A stretch of DNA of 64,000 nt from Furfurilactobacillus rossiae DSM 15814. Lineage in GTDB: Bacteria > Bacillota > Bacilli > Lactobacillales > Lactobacillaceae. Made by a program: the position numbers and the translations under genes. Under the pieces are notes generated by a model, which was not told the DNA's origin, ran no database searches, and saw only the letters and a list, made by a program, of their open reading frames with translations. This document shows positions 54,523 to 62,869 of the stretch, piece by piece. The stretch spans positions 434,001 to 498,000 of the forward strand of contig NZ_AUAW01000001.1 of NCBI RefSeq assembly GCF_000428925.1. Direction: 5' to 3'. The first letter of the stretch is position 1. Every line of letters starts with the position of its first letter.

Positions 54523-56151
54523 ATGCAAAAAAAATCTGATCATCGCAAATGGTCGCTACGCACAACGATTATTCTAGTGGTTTTATTAACGGTCGCAACT
54601 TCCTTATCCATTGCTGCACTTCTCGTACTACACAACGTTGTCCAAACGCAACAACGAAACATTAAGCAAAATATCCGTAGTACGGCCACAATTGTTGCCA
54701 CAAGTACGGTTGTTAAAGATAATTTAACAACTAAACAGCCATCAGCACATGGCGACATTCAAAGATACACCAAGCGAATTCAACGCGCCACTCATGTCGA
54801 TTTCATTGTTGTTATGAACCGTCGCCTAATCCGTTACTCACATCCGGACACCCGCGTCATTGGTCACCGGTTTAGTTCCCCAAAAGATGCCGCCAAGTCT
54901 CTAACCGGTCACACACATTTTTCTCGTGAAACAGGTGTGCTAGGAAATGGTTACCGAATTTTTACCCCCATCTACAATGCTAAGCATCAACAAATTGGCA
55001 TCGTCTGTGTCGGCTTAACGGAAAAATCGATCAATAGTGAAACACGGGCCGCCGAGTTTCCCATTGTCATCGGGTCACTGCTTGGTCTGATTATCGGTAT
55101 CATCGCCGCCTGGTTGCTAGGAACCCATATTCGTCGCCGGCTGCTGGGAATGGAACCCCAAGAAATCGCTACTCGGTTGACTGAATTATCTGTCATCAAT
55201 GACAGTATGTCGGAGGGACTTATCGCAATTGATCAACAACGGCGGCTGATCACGGCAAACGATATCGCTAATGAACTATTTCCGGCCCTGACAATTGGTG
55301 ATCCACTTGATGATGACCTGTTTGACGCTTTATTTGGGCAGACGTTTAAGGGTTCAAAAAGCACGATTAATGAATCCGTATTAATCCAGTCTAAAGAATT
55401 AATTGTGTCGACCAGTCCACTGATTTCGGCTGGCAAACGCCTAGGTAGTATGGCATTGTTACGTGATCGTTCTGAATATCAACTACTAGCCGACCAATTA
55501 GCTGGGACAACACAATATATTCAGGCACTGCGAGCACAAACGCATGAATTTCTAAACAAACTTCAGGCCGTTTCCGGTCTAATCGAATTGCATCAATATG
55601 ATGAAGTTCAACGATTTATTACCAATACGTCAGCAGATTACCAAGCCCAATTCGGAAACCTCAACAATCATATCCAATCGCCAGCAGTAGCTGGATTTCT
55701 CATGGGAAAATTAAACCAGGCTCATGAACAGCAAGTTGCCTTTACCATCACGCCTGATAGTCTTCTTCCCAAGCAAGTCGCCTCAGAAGCCCTAAGTGTG
55801 GACCTAATTAAAGTCCTTGGAAACCTCATTGATAACGCAATTGACGCTGTTAATAACGATAACAACGTTAAATCAGAAATCACTTTGTCAATTAATTATG
55901 ATGATGAAAGCAATATCCTAGTCATTGAGGTAACAGATAACGGCTGTGGAATTTCAAAAGAAGTGAAAGCTCATATGTTTGAGCAACACTATTCAACTAA
56001 GGGACAAGATCGCGGCTACGGTTTAGTACTGGTTAAACAGGTCGTTGATGCCCGTGATGGCTACTTATCTGTGACCAATAATCATCCGCAAGGCACTACT
56101 TTTTACGTTGAATTACCACTATCTAATCAAAAATCGGAGAGCGATGACTAA
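54523..56151 (+). CDS. Sensor histidine kinase of the CitA/DcuS family
   Basis: A 542-residue membrane kinase sensing external di/tricarboxylates. TM1 at about 14-36, an extracytoplasmic single-Cache domain with the family ligand pattern IRYSHPDTRVIGHRF and a GYRIFTPIY strand, TM2 at about 182-203, and a cytoplasmic PAS domain (about 225-325). The phospho-acceptor His lies in LRAQTHEFLNKLQAV and the ATPase domain has LGNLIDNAIDAV, DNGCGI and DRGYGLVLV. The best relatives are MaeK, CitA and DcuS. A TATAAT -10 lies at 54477-54482. The ribosome site (GGAG) is rather far upstream, at about 13 bases. Confidence 0.92.
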   Translation: MQKKSDHRKWSLRTTIILVVLLTVATSLSIAALLVLHNVVQTQQRNIKQNIRSTATIVATSTVVKDNLTTKQPSAHGDIQRYTKRIQRATHVDFIVVMNRRLIRYSHPDTRVIGHRFSSPKDAAKSLTGHTHFSRETGVLGNGYRIFTPIYNAKHQQIGIVCVGLTEKSINSETRAAEFPIVIGSLLGLIIGIIAAWLLGTHIRRRLLGMEPQEIATRLTELSVINDSMSEGLIAIDQQRRLITANDIANELFPALTIGDPLDDDLFDALFGQTFKGSKSTINESVLIQSKELIVSTSPLISAGKRLGSMALLRDRSEYQLLADQLAGTTQYIQALRAQTHEFLNKLQAVSGLIELHQYDEVQRFITNTSADYQAQFGNLNNHIQSPAVAGFLMGKLNQAHEQQVAFTITPDSLLPKQVASEALSVDLIKVLGNLIDNAIDAVNNDNNVKSEITLSINYDDESNILVIEVTDNGCGISKEVKAHMFEQHYSTKGQDRGYGLVLVKQVVDARDGYLSVTNNHPQGTTFYVELPLSNQKSESDD

Positions 56152-56839
56152 TATGATGAATGTTTTAATTGTGGAAGACGATCCCATGGTCAGTGCGATT
56201 AATCAACAATATCTAAAAAAAATTATTCCATCAGCCCAGCTAAGTCTCACAAAAACCGACAATGGCGCTCACGCATTGTCGATTCTAAAGCAACAGCCAG
56301 TGGACCTCGTTTTGCTTGACGTCTATATGCCCAAACTGTCCGGCAGTGAGGTTTTGACAGAGTTAATGCGCCTTGAAATACATCCCCAAGTGATTATGTT
56401 AACGGCCGCAAATGATACAGACCATGTTAAGGCAGCTATCGACTACGGTGTCCTCGACTACCTAATCAAGCCTTTTACATTTGATCGTTTTGAACAATCA
56501 GTGACCAAATTCTTGCAAATACACCAATCACTTAAAAATACGGGTCCCCTGGCACAAAAGGACTTAGATCAATTATTTACAACTCCCTCCGCACAATCCT
56601 CTCAGTTGCCACAGACACTGCCCAAGGGATTGTCTCGATTGTCACTAGAACGTGTACTAACAGCGATTCAACCTTTACAAGCACCCTTTTCTGTTCAAGA
56701 CGCTGCACAGGCGGCCAAGCTATCCCGAATTTCAACAAAAAAATATTTAGACTATTTAATCGACACACATCAACTATCTTCCAGCATTAAATACTTAGCA
56801 GTTGGACGTCCTTTAACCGTTTACAAATTCGCGAACTAA
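56144..56839 (+). CDS. Response regulator of the CitB/DpiA/MaeR family
   Basis: A 231-residue partner regulator. The receiver domain (1-125) has acidic VEDDPMV, phosphorylated Asp in LVLLDVYMPKLSG and Lys in LIKPFTFDRF. The C-terminal half carries the CitT/DpiA-type helix-turn-helix (SVQDAAQAAKLSRISTKKYLDYL). ATG 56144 overlaps the kinase stop by 8 bp and follows CGGAGAG. Targets probably include the malic enzyme or AEC/D-LDH genes; not shown by sequence. Confidence 0.92.
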   Translation: MTNMMNVLIVEDDPMVSAINQQYLKKIIPSAQLSLTKTDNGAHALSILKQQPVDLVLLDVYMPKLSGSEVLTELMRLEIHPQVIMLTAANDTDHVKAAIDYGVLDYLIKPFTFDRFEQSVTKFLQIHQSLKNTGPLAQKDLDQLFTTPSAQSSQLPQTLPKGLSRLSLERVLTAIQPLQAPFSVQDAAQAAKLSRISTKKYLDYLIDTHQLSSSIKYLAVGRPLTVYKFAN

Positions 56840-56890
56840 ATATTTTTTTTGAGTCGATTTTGTACCCCATTTTCGACGTAACCAGCAATG

Positions 56891-56926
56891 AAAAAGCGGC
56901 CCACCAATTTGGTGTGACCGCTTTTT
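56891..56926. terminator. Bidirectional terminator between the regulator and D-LDH genes
   Basis: AAAAAGCGG pairs with CCGCTTTTT, with an inner CACCA/TGGTG pairing. It serves the two-component operon and the opposite dehydrogenase operon. Confidence 0.92.
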
Positions 56927-56939
56927 GCATGTGCAATTT

Positions 56940-57941
56940 TTAATCTAACTTCACGTCATTATCAGTATGACCGTTAGCTAATACTTGTTCAAAGTTCTGA
57001 TAGCTAACAGCAATCATATCCGTCAATGCCGGTTTGGTATATGAACCCATATGTGGTGTCATTAAAACACGAGGATAAAGTTCACGGAGACTTTCAACAA
57101 TTTTGTTTGGTAACTCACCACTAAATTGATGACCAAAAATTAATTTTTCATCTGGCAAAACGTCAGTGGCAAAGCTACCAAGTGTGTTGGTTTGTAATGC
57201 TTGCAAAACAGCACCATGATCCACCAACTCACCACGCGCAGTATTAACCAAAACCGCGTCATTCTTCATTTTTTTCAAAAAGTCTTCATCAACCATATTT
57301 TCATTTTGGCCTGGGAAATAAGGTACATGAATCGAGACAATATCTGATTCCGCCAAAAGTTTATCGAGATCAACAAAGGTAACAAACTGACGTGCAAAAT
57401 CCGAAGGGTAAGGATCATAGCCCAGTACTCTTGTACCCATACCCTTATATAAACTCGCTTCCGTTGCGCCAATTTTCCCAGTACCAATAATTCCTACCGT
57501 ACTGCTGTGGACTTCACGGGAAAATAGTGCTGGGGCCACCGTAAAGTCACCATCTTCAGCACGGCTGGTTGCCAATGTCGTGTGACGCAAGGACATCATC
57601 CCCAGTGTCATCGCTAATTCTGCTACTGCATACGGTGAGTATGCTGGGACTCGTGCAACTTTCATGTTATAGCTAGCTGCGGCCTTCAAGTCAATGTGAT
57701 TAAAGCCAACCGTCCGAGTGAAGACATATTTAATACCCCATTCATTAAACTTAGCCAAATTCGTGGCATCGGCCACACAGTTGGCACGCAATAATACGGC
57801 ATCTGAACCCTTAGCAGTTTCGACATTCTCATGTGTTAACAAATCGCCTATTAAGTTTAATTCATACTGATTTTTATTTAAATCGTTGAAATACGACACT
57901 TCGTTTGAACGAACACCATATGCTGTAATTTTAAACATCAT
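56940..57941 (-). CDS. D-2-hydroxyacid dehydrogenase (D-lactate dehydrogenase family)
   Basis: NAD-dependent reductase of 2-keto acids; 333 residues. NAD-binding GIIGTGKIGATEASLYKGMG followed by GYDPYPSD, catalytic Arg in VNTARGELVD, Glu in DVLPDEKLIFG, and His in MTPHMGSYT. The open question is D-lactate versus branched 2-hydroxyacids. Two ATG codons follow GAGGTGG; the first (57941) is used. It is 31 bp downstream of an AEC transporter gene and on the same transcript. Confidence 0.92.
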   Translation of the reverse strand: MMFKITAYGVRSNEVSYFNDLNKNQYELNLIGDLLTHENVETAKGSDAVLLRANCVADATNLAKFNEWGIKYVFTRTVGFNHIDLKAAASYNMKVARVPAYSPYAVAELAMTLGMMSLRHTTLATSRAEDGDFTVAPALFSREVHSSTVGIIGTGKIGATEASLYKGMGTRVLGYDPYPSDFARQFVTFVDLDKLLAESDIVSIHVPYFPGQNENMVDEDFLKKMKNDAVLVNTARGELVDHGAVLQALQTNTLGSFATDVLPDEKLIFGHQFSGELPNKIVESLRELYPRVLMTPHMGSYTKPALTDMIAVSYQNFEQVLANGHTDNDVKLD

Positions 57942-57972
57942 TATCCACCTCAACTTTAATCAAAGAACGTCA

Positions 57973-59052
57973 TTATTTAAAAATCCCAACCTGATTCAGT
58001 ACCTCTAGCAAGGCAATCCAGATAGGTGTCGCAACAACGGCACAAATCGTCGAAATCAGCGATGCATTTGACGCTAATACAGCATCCCGATCAAAACTAA
58101 TCGCGTATGCCGAGGCTACAGAAGCCGTCGGCGTTGCCATCATGATAATAACGGTTGCCAAGGCAACGTAACTAACTGGCAAAATGTGAGTAATCGTTAG
58201 GATAAATAGCAGCACTAAGTTCAATAAAGGAACCAAGATAACCTTGTTAAAACTGTAATACCATGAGGCTTTATCAGAAGCTGCATCTTTCATGGAAATC
58301 GAACCTAATGTTGCACCAATCGAAAGCCAAGCCAATGGTGATGCCAAATTACCCAAGTACTGCAGTGGTTTGAACAACCAAAGTGCAGTTTGGTCAATCC
58401 GATAGAAAGCCACGTTGATGGTTGGCGCATTTGGTGCAATTACGCCATTTACAGCTTGCTTAACAGCAACCATTGGCATGAAGTCTTGAATCATCCATAA
58501 AATCAAGCCAGCAAATGTTGCAATAACGATAGGATTTAAAAACATTTTTTTGATATTGCTTGCTTCCATCTTCAATCCGGACATTTTGATGTAGGCATAT
58601 GAATATAAGAAAATTCGGTAACCGATGTTAAAAATGGAACTATACATAATCCCCTTTGCACCAAACACGGCACCAACAATTGGAATACCAAAGAATGTTG
58701 TTGAACCAAACGTCGTTAAGATAGCTAATGTTTCTTGCTTATCCTTAGGAAACTTCGTATACGAAAACGGCGTTACGAAAATTAGGATGATATAGATTAA
58801 AATGCCCCAAATCAGAACATTTAAACCCTGTGTAAAAGTTTCATGACTGATTGGCTGCATAAATGAATTGAACGCTAAAGCTGGTAGTGCAACCGACAAA
58901 ACAACTTTTGACAAAATTTTTCCAAACGTTTCACCAAAGGTGCCCCGTTTACGTAAATAAAAACCTAACAAAATGATAAAAACGGTCGATGTTATCGAAC
59001 TAATAATCGAGACGTTTGTGAACGTAGCCTCAAGGGCCTTCGCAATGCTCAT
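57973..59052 (-). CDS. Auxin efflux carrier (AEC) family permease
   Basis: A 359-residue membrane protein with about ten hydrophobic segments in two halves. It shows the AEC pattern GFYLRKRGTFGETFGK..LSKVVLSVALPALAFNSF near the N-terminus and STTFFGIPIVG. In lactic acid bacteria such carriers are annotated as malate permeases (MleP). With the D-2-hydroxyacid dehydrogenase behind it, the substrate is probably a hydroxy- or keto acid. GGAGG precedes the ATG. Confidence 0.88.
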   Translation of the reverse strand: MSIAKALEATFTNVSIISSITSTVFIILLGFYLRKRGTFGETFGKILSKVVLSVALPALAFNSFMQPISHETFTQGLNVLIWGILIYIILIFVTPFSYTKFPKDKQETLAILTTFGSTTFFGIPIVGAVFGAKGIMYSSIFNIGYRIFLYSYAYIKMSGLKMEASNIKKMFLNPIVIATFAGLILWMIQDFMPMVAVKQAVNGVIAPNAPTINVAFYRIDQTALWLFKPLQYLGNLASPLAWLSIGATLGSISMKDAASDKASWYYSFNKVILVPLLNLVLLFILTITHILPVSYVALATVIIMMATPTASVASAYAISFDRDAVLASNASLISTICAVVATPIWIALLEVLNQVGIFK

Positions 59053-59099
59053 GATAATTCCTCCAAATAATTGAAATAACTTAATTTAGCAATGAATTT

Positions 59100-59128
59100 A
59101 GTGTATTTGTTATTTGTGAAATAATGAA
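59100..59128 (-). promoter_or_regulatory. Predicted promoter of the AEC-dehydrogenase operon with a Rex-like half-site
   Basis: TTCATT (-35, 59123-59128) and TACACT (-10, 59100-59105) are 17 bp apart on the minus strand. The plus-strand TTGTGAA (59114-59120) within the spacer, with ATAATGAACA after it, resembles a Rex operator (good left half, weak right half). Confidence 0.4.
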
Positions 59129-59280
59129 CATTTTATAATTAATGAAACCTTTTGTAACTTATGTAAGCGCCTAAACCAATACTTCCGTCAACGATATGTG
59201 CTTAGTCTCAACAATGTTGAAATGTCTGTTAGACAACGTTTGAAGCTGCATACACAATCATTTAACTTGTTGTTATACAA

Positions 59281-59306
59281 CAAAACCCCGGCAAGCCGGG
59301 GTTTTG
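59281..59306. terminator. Terminator of the YwlG/ECF operon
   Basis: CAAAACCCCGGC-AA-GCCGGGGTTTTG is a perfect GC-rich stem 22 bp after the ECF S-component stop. Confidence 0.92.
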
Positions 59307-59327
59307 TGGATTGTTTTATTTTAAAGC

Positions 59328-59834
59328 TCATTTTTTGATCAGTTGAACAATCTTTGGTCCTACAACGTACGCAATGACAACGCCCACGAGACCTTGGATT
59401 AGGTTTGTAGCTACGCCGATTAGGCCAATCGAAACACTGTATAAAAGACTATCAGCTAAAAAGTAGCCAATTGTCATAATAATTACAGCGAGTACCAAAC
59501 TAATTATCTTTGATGCATTCTTACTTACTCTCGACAACATTAAACCTGCGACCAGACCCTCTAAGCCATGAGCGATAAAGGAAAAAAACATATATTGCCC
59601 GTATCCCGATAACAAATCCAGTAGAAAACCACTAATTGCACCAACACTAGCGCCTTCACGTGGTCCCAATAACATGGCCGCAATGAGGACACCGGCATCG
59701 CACAGATTGATGTTCCCGTGGGTCATGGGTACGGGGATAATAAATAATCGACTAATGACAACGGTTACGGCAATAAGCATGGCACTCAAAGTCAGCCGTC
59801 GGAGCGTCTCGTGCTGAGTTGAAGAATTGTTCAT
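59328..59834 (-). CDS. ECF transporter S component
   Basis: A 168-residue membrane protein with about five to six hydrophobic segments, the substrate-binding subunit of an energy-coupling-factor vitamin importer. It contains PVPMTHGNINLCDAGVLIAAMLLGP and FLLDLLSGYGQYMFFS. This resembles the S components annotated for hydroxymethylpyrimidine, pantothenate or similar cofactors; the substrate cannot be settled. EcfA and EcfT are not in the window, as is usual for group II systems. It is 12 bp after the YwlG-type gene. Confidence 0.88.
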   Translation of the reverse strand: MNNSSTQHETLRRLTLSAMLIAVTVVISRLFIIPVPMTHGNINLCDAGVLIAAMLLGPREGASVGAISGFLLDLLSGYGQYMFFSFIAHGLEGLVAGLMLSRVSKNASKIISLVLAVIIMTIGYFLADSLLYSVSIGLIGVATNLIQGLVGVVIAYVVGPKIVQLIKK

Positions 59835-59846
59835 AATGTCACACCT

Positions 59847-60419
59847 TTAACGAATATCCTTCAAATTATCTTCAATAAACGTATACCGAGCCCGTTCCCC
59901 ACCAATCAGTTTAGGTCGTGATGACAGGCCTACAACACGCGCTTCACCGACATCACGGTGATCCAAACGAACCGGAATCTGCACAAATTTCACGTGCATG
60001 CCAATTTCCGTGCCACCAATATCAATGCCGCCGTTCGCAACGATATGTTCCACTTCTACTGGATCATCAAACTGCTGGTAAGCGGCCACTTGTGTACCAC
60101 CGCCGGCATGAATTGCCGGCTTAACCGAAACTATTTCGAACCCATGGCGTTCAGCTACCGCACGTTCGAGAACTAGTGCCCGGTTGATGTGTTCACACCC
60201 TTGAACAGCCAGGTTCAGATGACGAGGTTTAAGAAATGATTGAACCGTTTCAACAACAGTCCTGCCAACGTCTAAACTCGAATCTGTCCCTTTCCACTTG
60301 CCTAGAATTTCACTGGTACTACAACCAACGACAAAAATGCTATTTTCTGGCAATGTAACTTTTTCAAAATATTCAGTCAAAAGCTCATTGAGGTCATTTT
60401 TAATAGTTTCTCTAGTCAT
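59847..60419 (-). CDS. UPF0340/TIGR01440 family protein (YwlG)
   Basis: A 190-residue protein of the YwlG (UPF0340) family: FVVGCSTSEILGKWKGTDSS near the start, LNLAVQGCEHINRALVLE, and IDIGGTEIGMHVKFVQIPVR. Function unknown. GAGGAG precedes the ATG. It directly precedes the ECF S component with 12 bp between, so the two are co-transcribed. In other Bacilli ywlG sits near glyA and upp; that context is missing here. Confidence 0.92.
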   Translation of the reverse strand: MTRETIKNDLNELLTEYFEKVTLPENSIFVVGCSTSEILGKWKGTDSSLDVGRTVVETVQSFLKPRHLNLAVQGCEHINRALVLERAVAERHGFEIVSVKPAIHAGGGTQVAAYQQFDDPVEVEHIVANGGIDIGGTEIGMHVKFVQIPVRLDHRDVGEARVVGLSSRPKLIGGERARYTFIEDNLKDIR

Positions 60420-60569
60420 CTATTAACTCCTCTTTTCATCTATACACTAAGATCCCCAAAATCAAAATTGATAATGGAGACCCACGCTTCTAATTTGTTG
60501 TATTAGTAGGAACTTTGCATACGCAAGCTTATAAAATGTACAGTGCAATTAAGAACATAATATTTTTGT

Positions 60570-62030
60570 CTAACCTGCAATCAAAGCGTATACACCATAG
60601 ATTGCAACAAGGACAATGATAATTGCAAATACTAGTTCTTTCTTAGTAAAGGTAACCTTATTGTGTTGTTTACGAGCAACAATATAAATCGGAATACCTA
60701 ACGCATACACAATAAATGCAATAGCAATATATCTTGGACCGGCTGCAATTGCCATCACCAATGTGTATGCAAAGGCCAAACCGGCAATAATTAAGGCCTT
60801 CTTCGGACTGTGTTTGGAGCCCTCAGCGAATTCACCTTTTTTTCGACTTATCTTCATGAGATACATTTCCGAAATTAAATATGGCGGAACTGTCATTGTT
60901 CCCACAACCGTCAACAACATTTGGTAAGCATTCAAGTCAAAGTGCGCAATGACAATAATTACCTGGATTACCAATGTTGCCACAATAACGGAGAAACTTG
61001 GGACATTATTTTTCGAAACTTTTGCAAAGGCTTTCGGGAAAGATCCGTCTTCGGCAGCAGCGTGCTGTGGTAACTCTGCCAACATTTGAATCCATGAAAT
61101 CCAGCTTGCGAAAACCGCAAACAATAGTGCAACTGTAATGACATCCCGACCAATAGTACTGTGCCATAAATTAGTCAAAATATATGCAGTTGAAGGTGAT
61201 GTCAATTTAGCCAAGTGACCATATGAATAGACACCCAAGGACAACATCCCTACAAGGGTATACATAACCATACACATGATAAAACCGGTAATTGTTGCCT
61301 TAGGCACTTGTTTAACATCCCGTGCCTTACCGGACATAACAACAGCACCTTCGACGCCACCAAATAGCCATAATGTAACCATCATCGTTGACATTAGTTG
61401 ATGCCAGATGCTTCCCATTGGCTTATCGCCCCTAGAAGCAATTGCTTGTGTTGCATTAGCATTCGTCGTAAACGTATGCAAATTGAAATGTGCAGCAACA
61501 GTTACAACAAAAACAACAACAACGGCTAACATAATTGCAGTAGCATACTTTTGAACCGTGCTTGACACTTCAACACCACGTAAAACCAATGCAGTTAATC
61601 CCCAGGTGAGAATTGTTGCCCCAATAACTGAAGGCCAGTTGTTACCACCAGTGAAAAGTCCTGGGAAGAAATAATCTAGTGTGCTCATTGTTAAAACAGC
61701 ATATGCCGCATTAGCAGCACATTCACAAACAAAGTAACCCCATGCAGTAAAGAAACCAGTGAACGCTCCAAAACCTTGTTCACCATACTTATACAAGCCT
61801 GCAGTCAAATCAGGTTTAACATCACTCAAAATAACAAAGGTCTCTGCGATGAACCAGATACCAATTCCAGTCGTTATCCACGCCAGAAGCTGCCCATTAA
61901 CACCGGCAACTTGCGACATGTTTTTAGGTAAATCGAAAACCCCAGATCCGACCATCGCACTAACTGTAAGTGCAACTAGGCCAACAAAACCCAGCTTACC
62001 CGCTTGGGCTTTTTTATTGCTCTCGTCCAT
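60570..62030 (-). CDS. Basic amino acid/polyamine antiporter (APC superfamily)
   Basis: A 486-residue transporter with about 12-13 membrane segments. The N-terminus VGSGVFDLPKNMSQVAG and the block ETFVILSDVKPDLTAGLYKYGEQGF, kept short here as a landmark, match the arginine/ornithine (ArcD-like) antiporter group. The role is exchange of an amino acid for its product amine or ornithine; no decarboxylase or deiminase gene is nearby, so the substrate is unknown. GGAG precedes the ATG. A cre-like site lies 65 bp upstream. Confidence 0.9.
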   Translation of the reverse strand: MDESNKKAQAGKLGFVGLVALTVSAMVGSGVFDLPKNMSQVAGVNGQLLAWITTGIGIWFIAETFVILSDVKPDLTAGLYKYGEQGFGAFTGFFTAWGYFVCECAANAAYAVLTMSTLDYFFPGLFTGGNNWPSVIGATILTWGLTALVLRGVEVSSTVQKYATAIMLAVVVVFVVTVAAHFNLHTFTTNANATQAIASRGDKPMGSIWHQLMSTMMVTLWLFGGVEGAVVMSGKARDVKQVPKATITGFIMCMVMYTLVGMLSLGVYSYGHLAKLTSPSTAYILTNLWHSTIGRDVITVALLFAVFASWISWIQMLAELPQHAAAEDGSFPKAFAKVSKNNVPSFSVIVATLVIQVIIVIAHFDLNAYQMLLTVVGTMTVPPYLISEMYLMKISRKKGEFAEGSKHSPKKALIIAGLAFAYTLVMAIAAGPRYIAIAFIVYALGIPIYIVARKQHNKVTFTKKELVFAIIIVLVAIYGVYALIAG

Positions 62031-62094
62031 AGTCTAAATTCTCCTTAAAGCCGATTGGCCAATTAAGTAAAAAAATCAGATTGTGGACAGCAAT

Positions 62095-62108
62095 TAAAAA
62101 CGTTTTCT
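62095..62108. promoter_or_regulatory. cre-like site upstream of the APC gene
   Basis: TAAAAACGTTTTCT matches the CcpA consensus with two mismatches and keeps the central AACGTT palindrome. Confidence 0.4.
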
Positions 62109-62389
62109 CATTTGGCAAACTACCATGCACTTTTTTAAAAGTCAACAGACCATCTATTCAATAGAACGATGATTGACTACTAAGTGATGTCCATAAATCG
62201 CCCTTCTTAATATAGTTTTAACGAAGTTTTTGAATTTCCTTTTTTAAATTCAAATTTTTTAATTGCGCAGAATCAAAGGCTGTAATCATATTTTTTGCGT
62301 TGAAAGTTCATTAAGCATACTTTCTCCTTAAAATACTTTATCAATCCAATAAGGAATTAATTATATTTTGTCCTAAAAACAGAATCTTT

Positions 62390-62403
62390 AGAAAACGTTT
62401 TCA
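62390..62403. promoter_or_regulatory. cre-like site in the APC/PRD gap
   Basis: AGAAAACGTTTTCA, containing the perfect palindrome GAAAACGTTTTC, matches the CcpA consensus at 13 of 14 positions. Confidence 0.55.
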
Positions 62404-62591
62404 TGGTTTTGCACAAAATATGCAAAATCAAAAACAAAATTGAGTGCAACTTACAGTCCTCCTCAATAGCGATACCACGCCGTTAACGCATTTTATCGAT
62501 AAATAACCATACACTTACGTAGAAATAAATGCGGCAAGTAAAGGTAAAAAAGCACGCATGTACGCATGATACATTAATCACGTGAACAGCA

Positions 62592-62605
62592 TTAAAGCGT
62601 TTTCT
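62592..62605. promoter_or_regulatory. cre-like site upstream of the PRD regulator
   Basis: TTAAAGCGTTTTCT matches the CcpA consensus with two mismatches. Confidence 0.4.
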
Positions 62606-62665
62606 CAAAAATTGTTTTACGTGTTGTTTATAAGCTAGCTTTGGTTAATTCGATTTAAATAAGTC

Positions 62666-62697
62666 ACGTAAATGGCTTCATTTACGTTCTTTGTTCA
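62666..62697 (+). terminator. Terminator-like hairpin in the PRD regulator leader
   Basis: ACGTAAATG-GCTT-CATTTACGT is a perfect 9-bp stem followed by TCTTTGTTC. It lies 180 bp before the regulator start, so it may be an attenuator rather than a final terminator. Confidence 0.45.
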
Positions 62698-62869
62698 ACT
62701 CACGACATGTCGTTAAAAATCGAGTATGCGATTACTTTTGCAGGTGGTATGTCACTTAATTTTTATCTTTTAAAGATTTCTTCAGTAGTTCCCTAGCATC
62801 AGTCTTCAAAACCGTCTGATGACTAAATGGCAAATCCGCCGATTGTAAACTCTGGAGTAAGTGAACAAT

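Larger units (their letters stand above)
62031..62869. other. Long divergent intergenic region before the PRD regulator
   Basis: 839 bp, strongly AT-rich, without a supported gene. It contains three cre-like sites (62095-62108, 62390-62403, 62592-62605), a 10-bp palindrome CGACATGTCG (about 62703-62712) and a perfect 9-bp hairpin with a T-rich tail (62666-62697). A CATCAG/CTGATG hairpin (62797-62821) lies just before the regulator. Confidence 0.6.
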
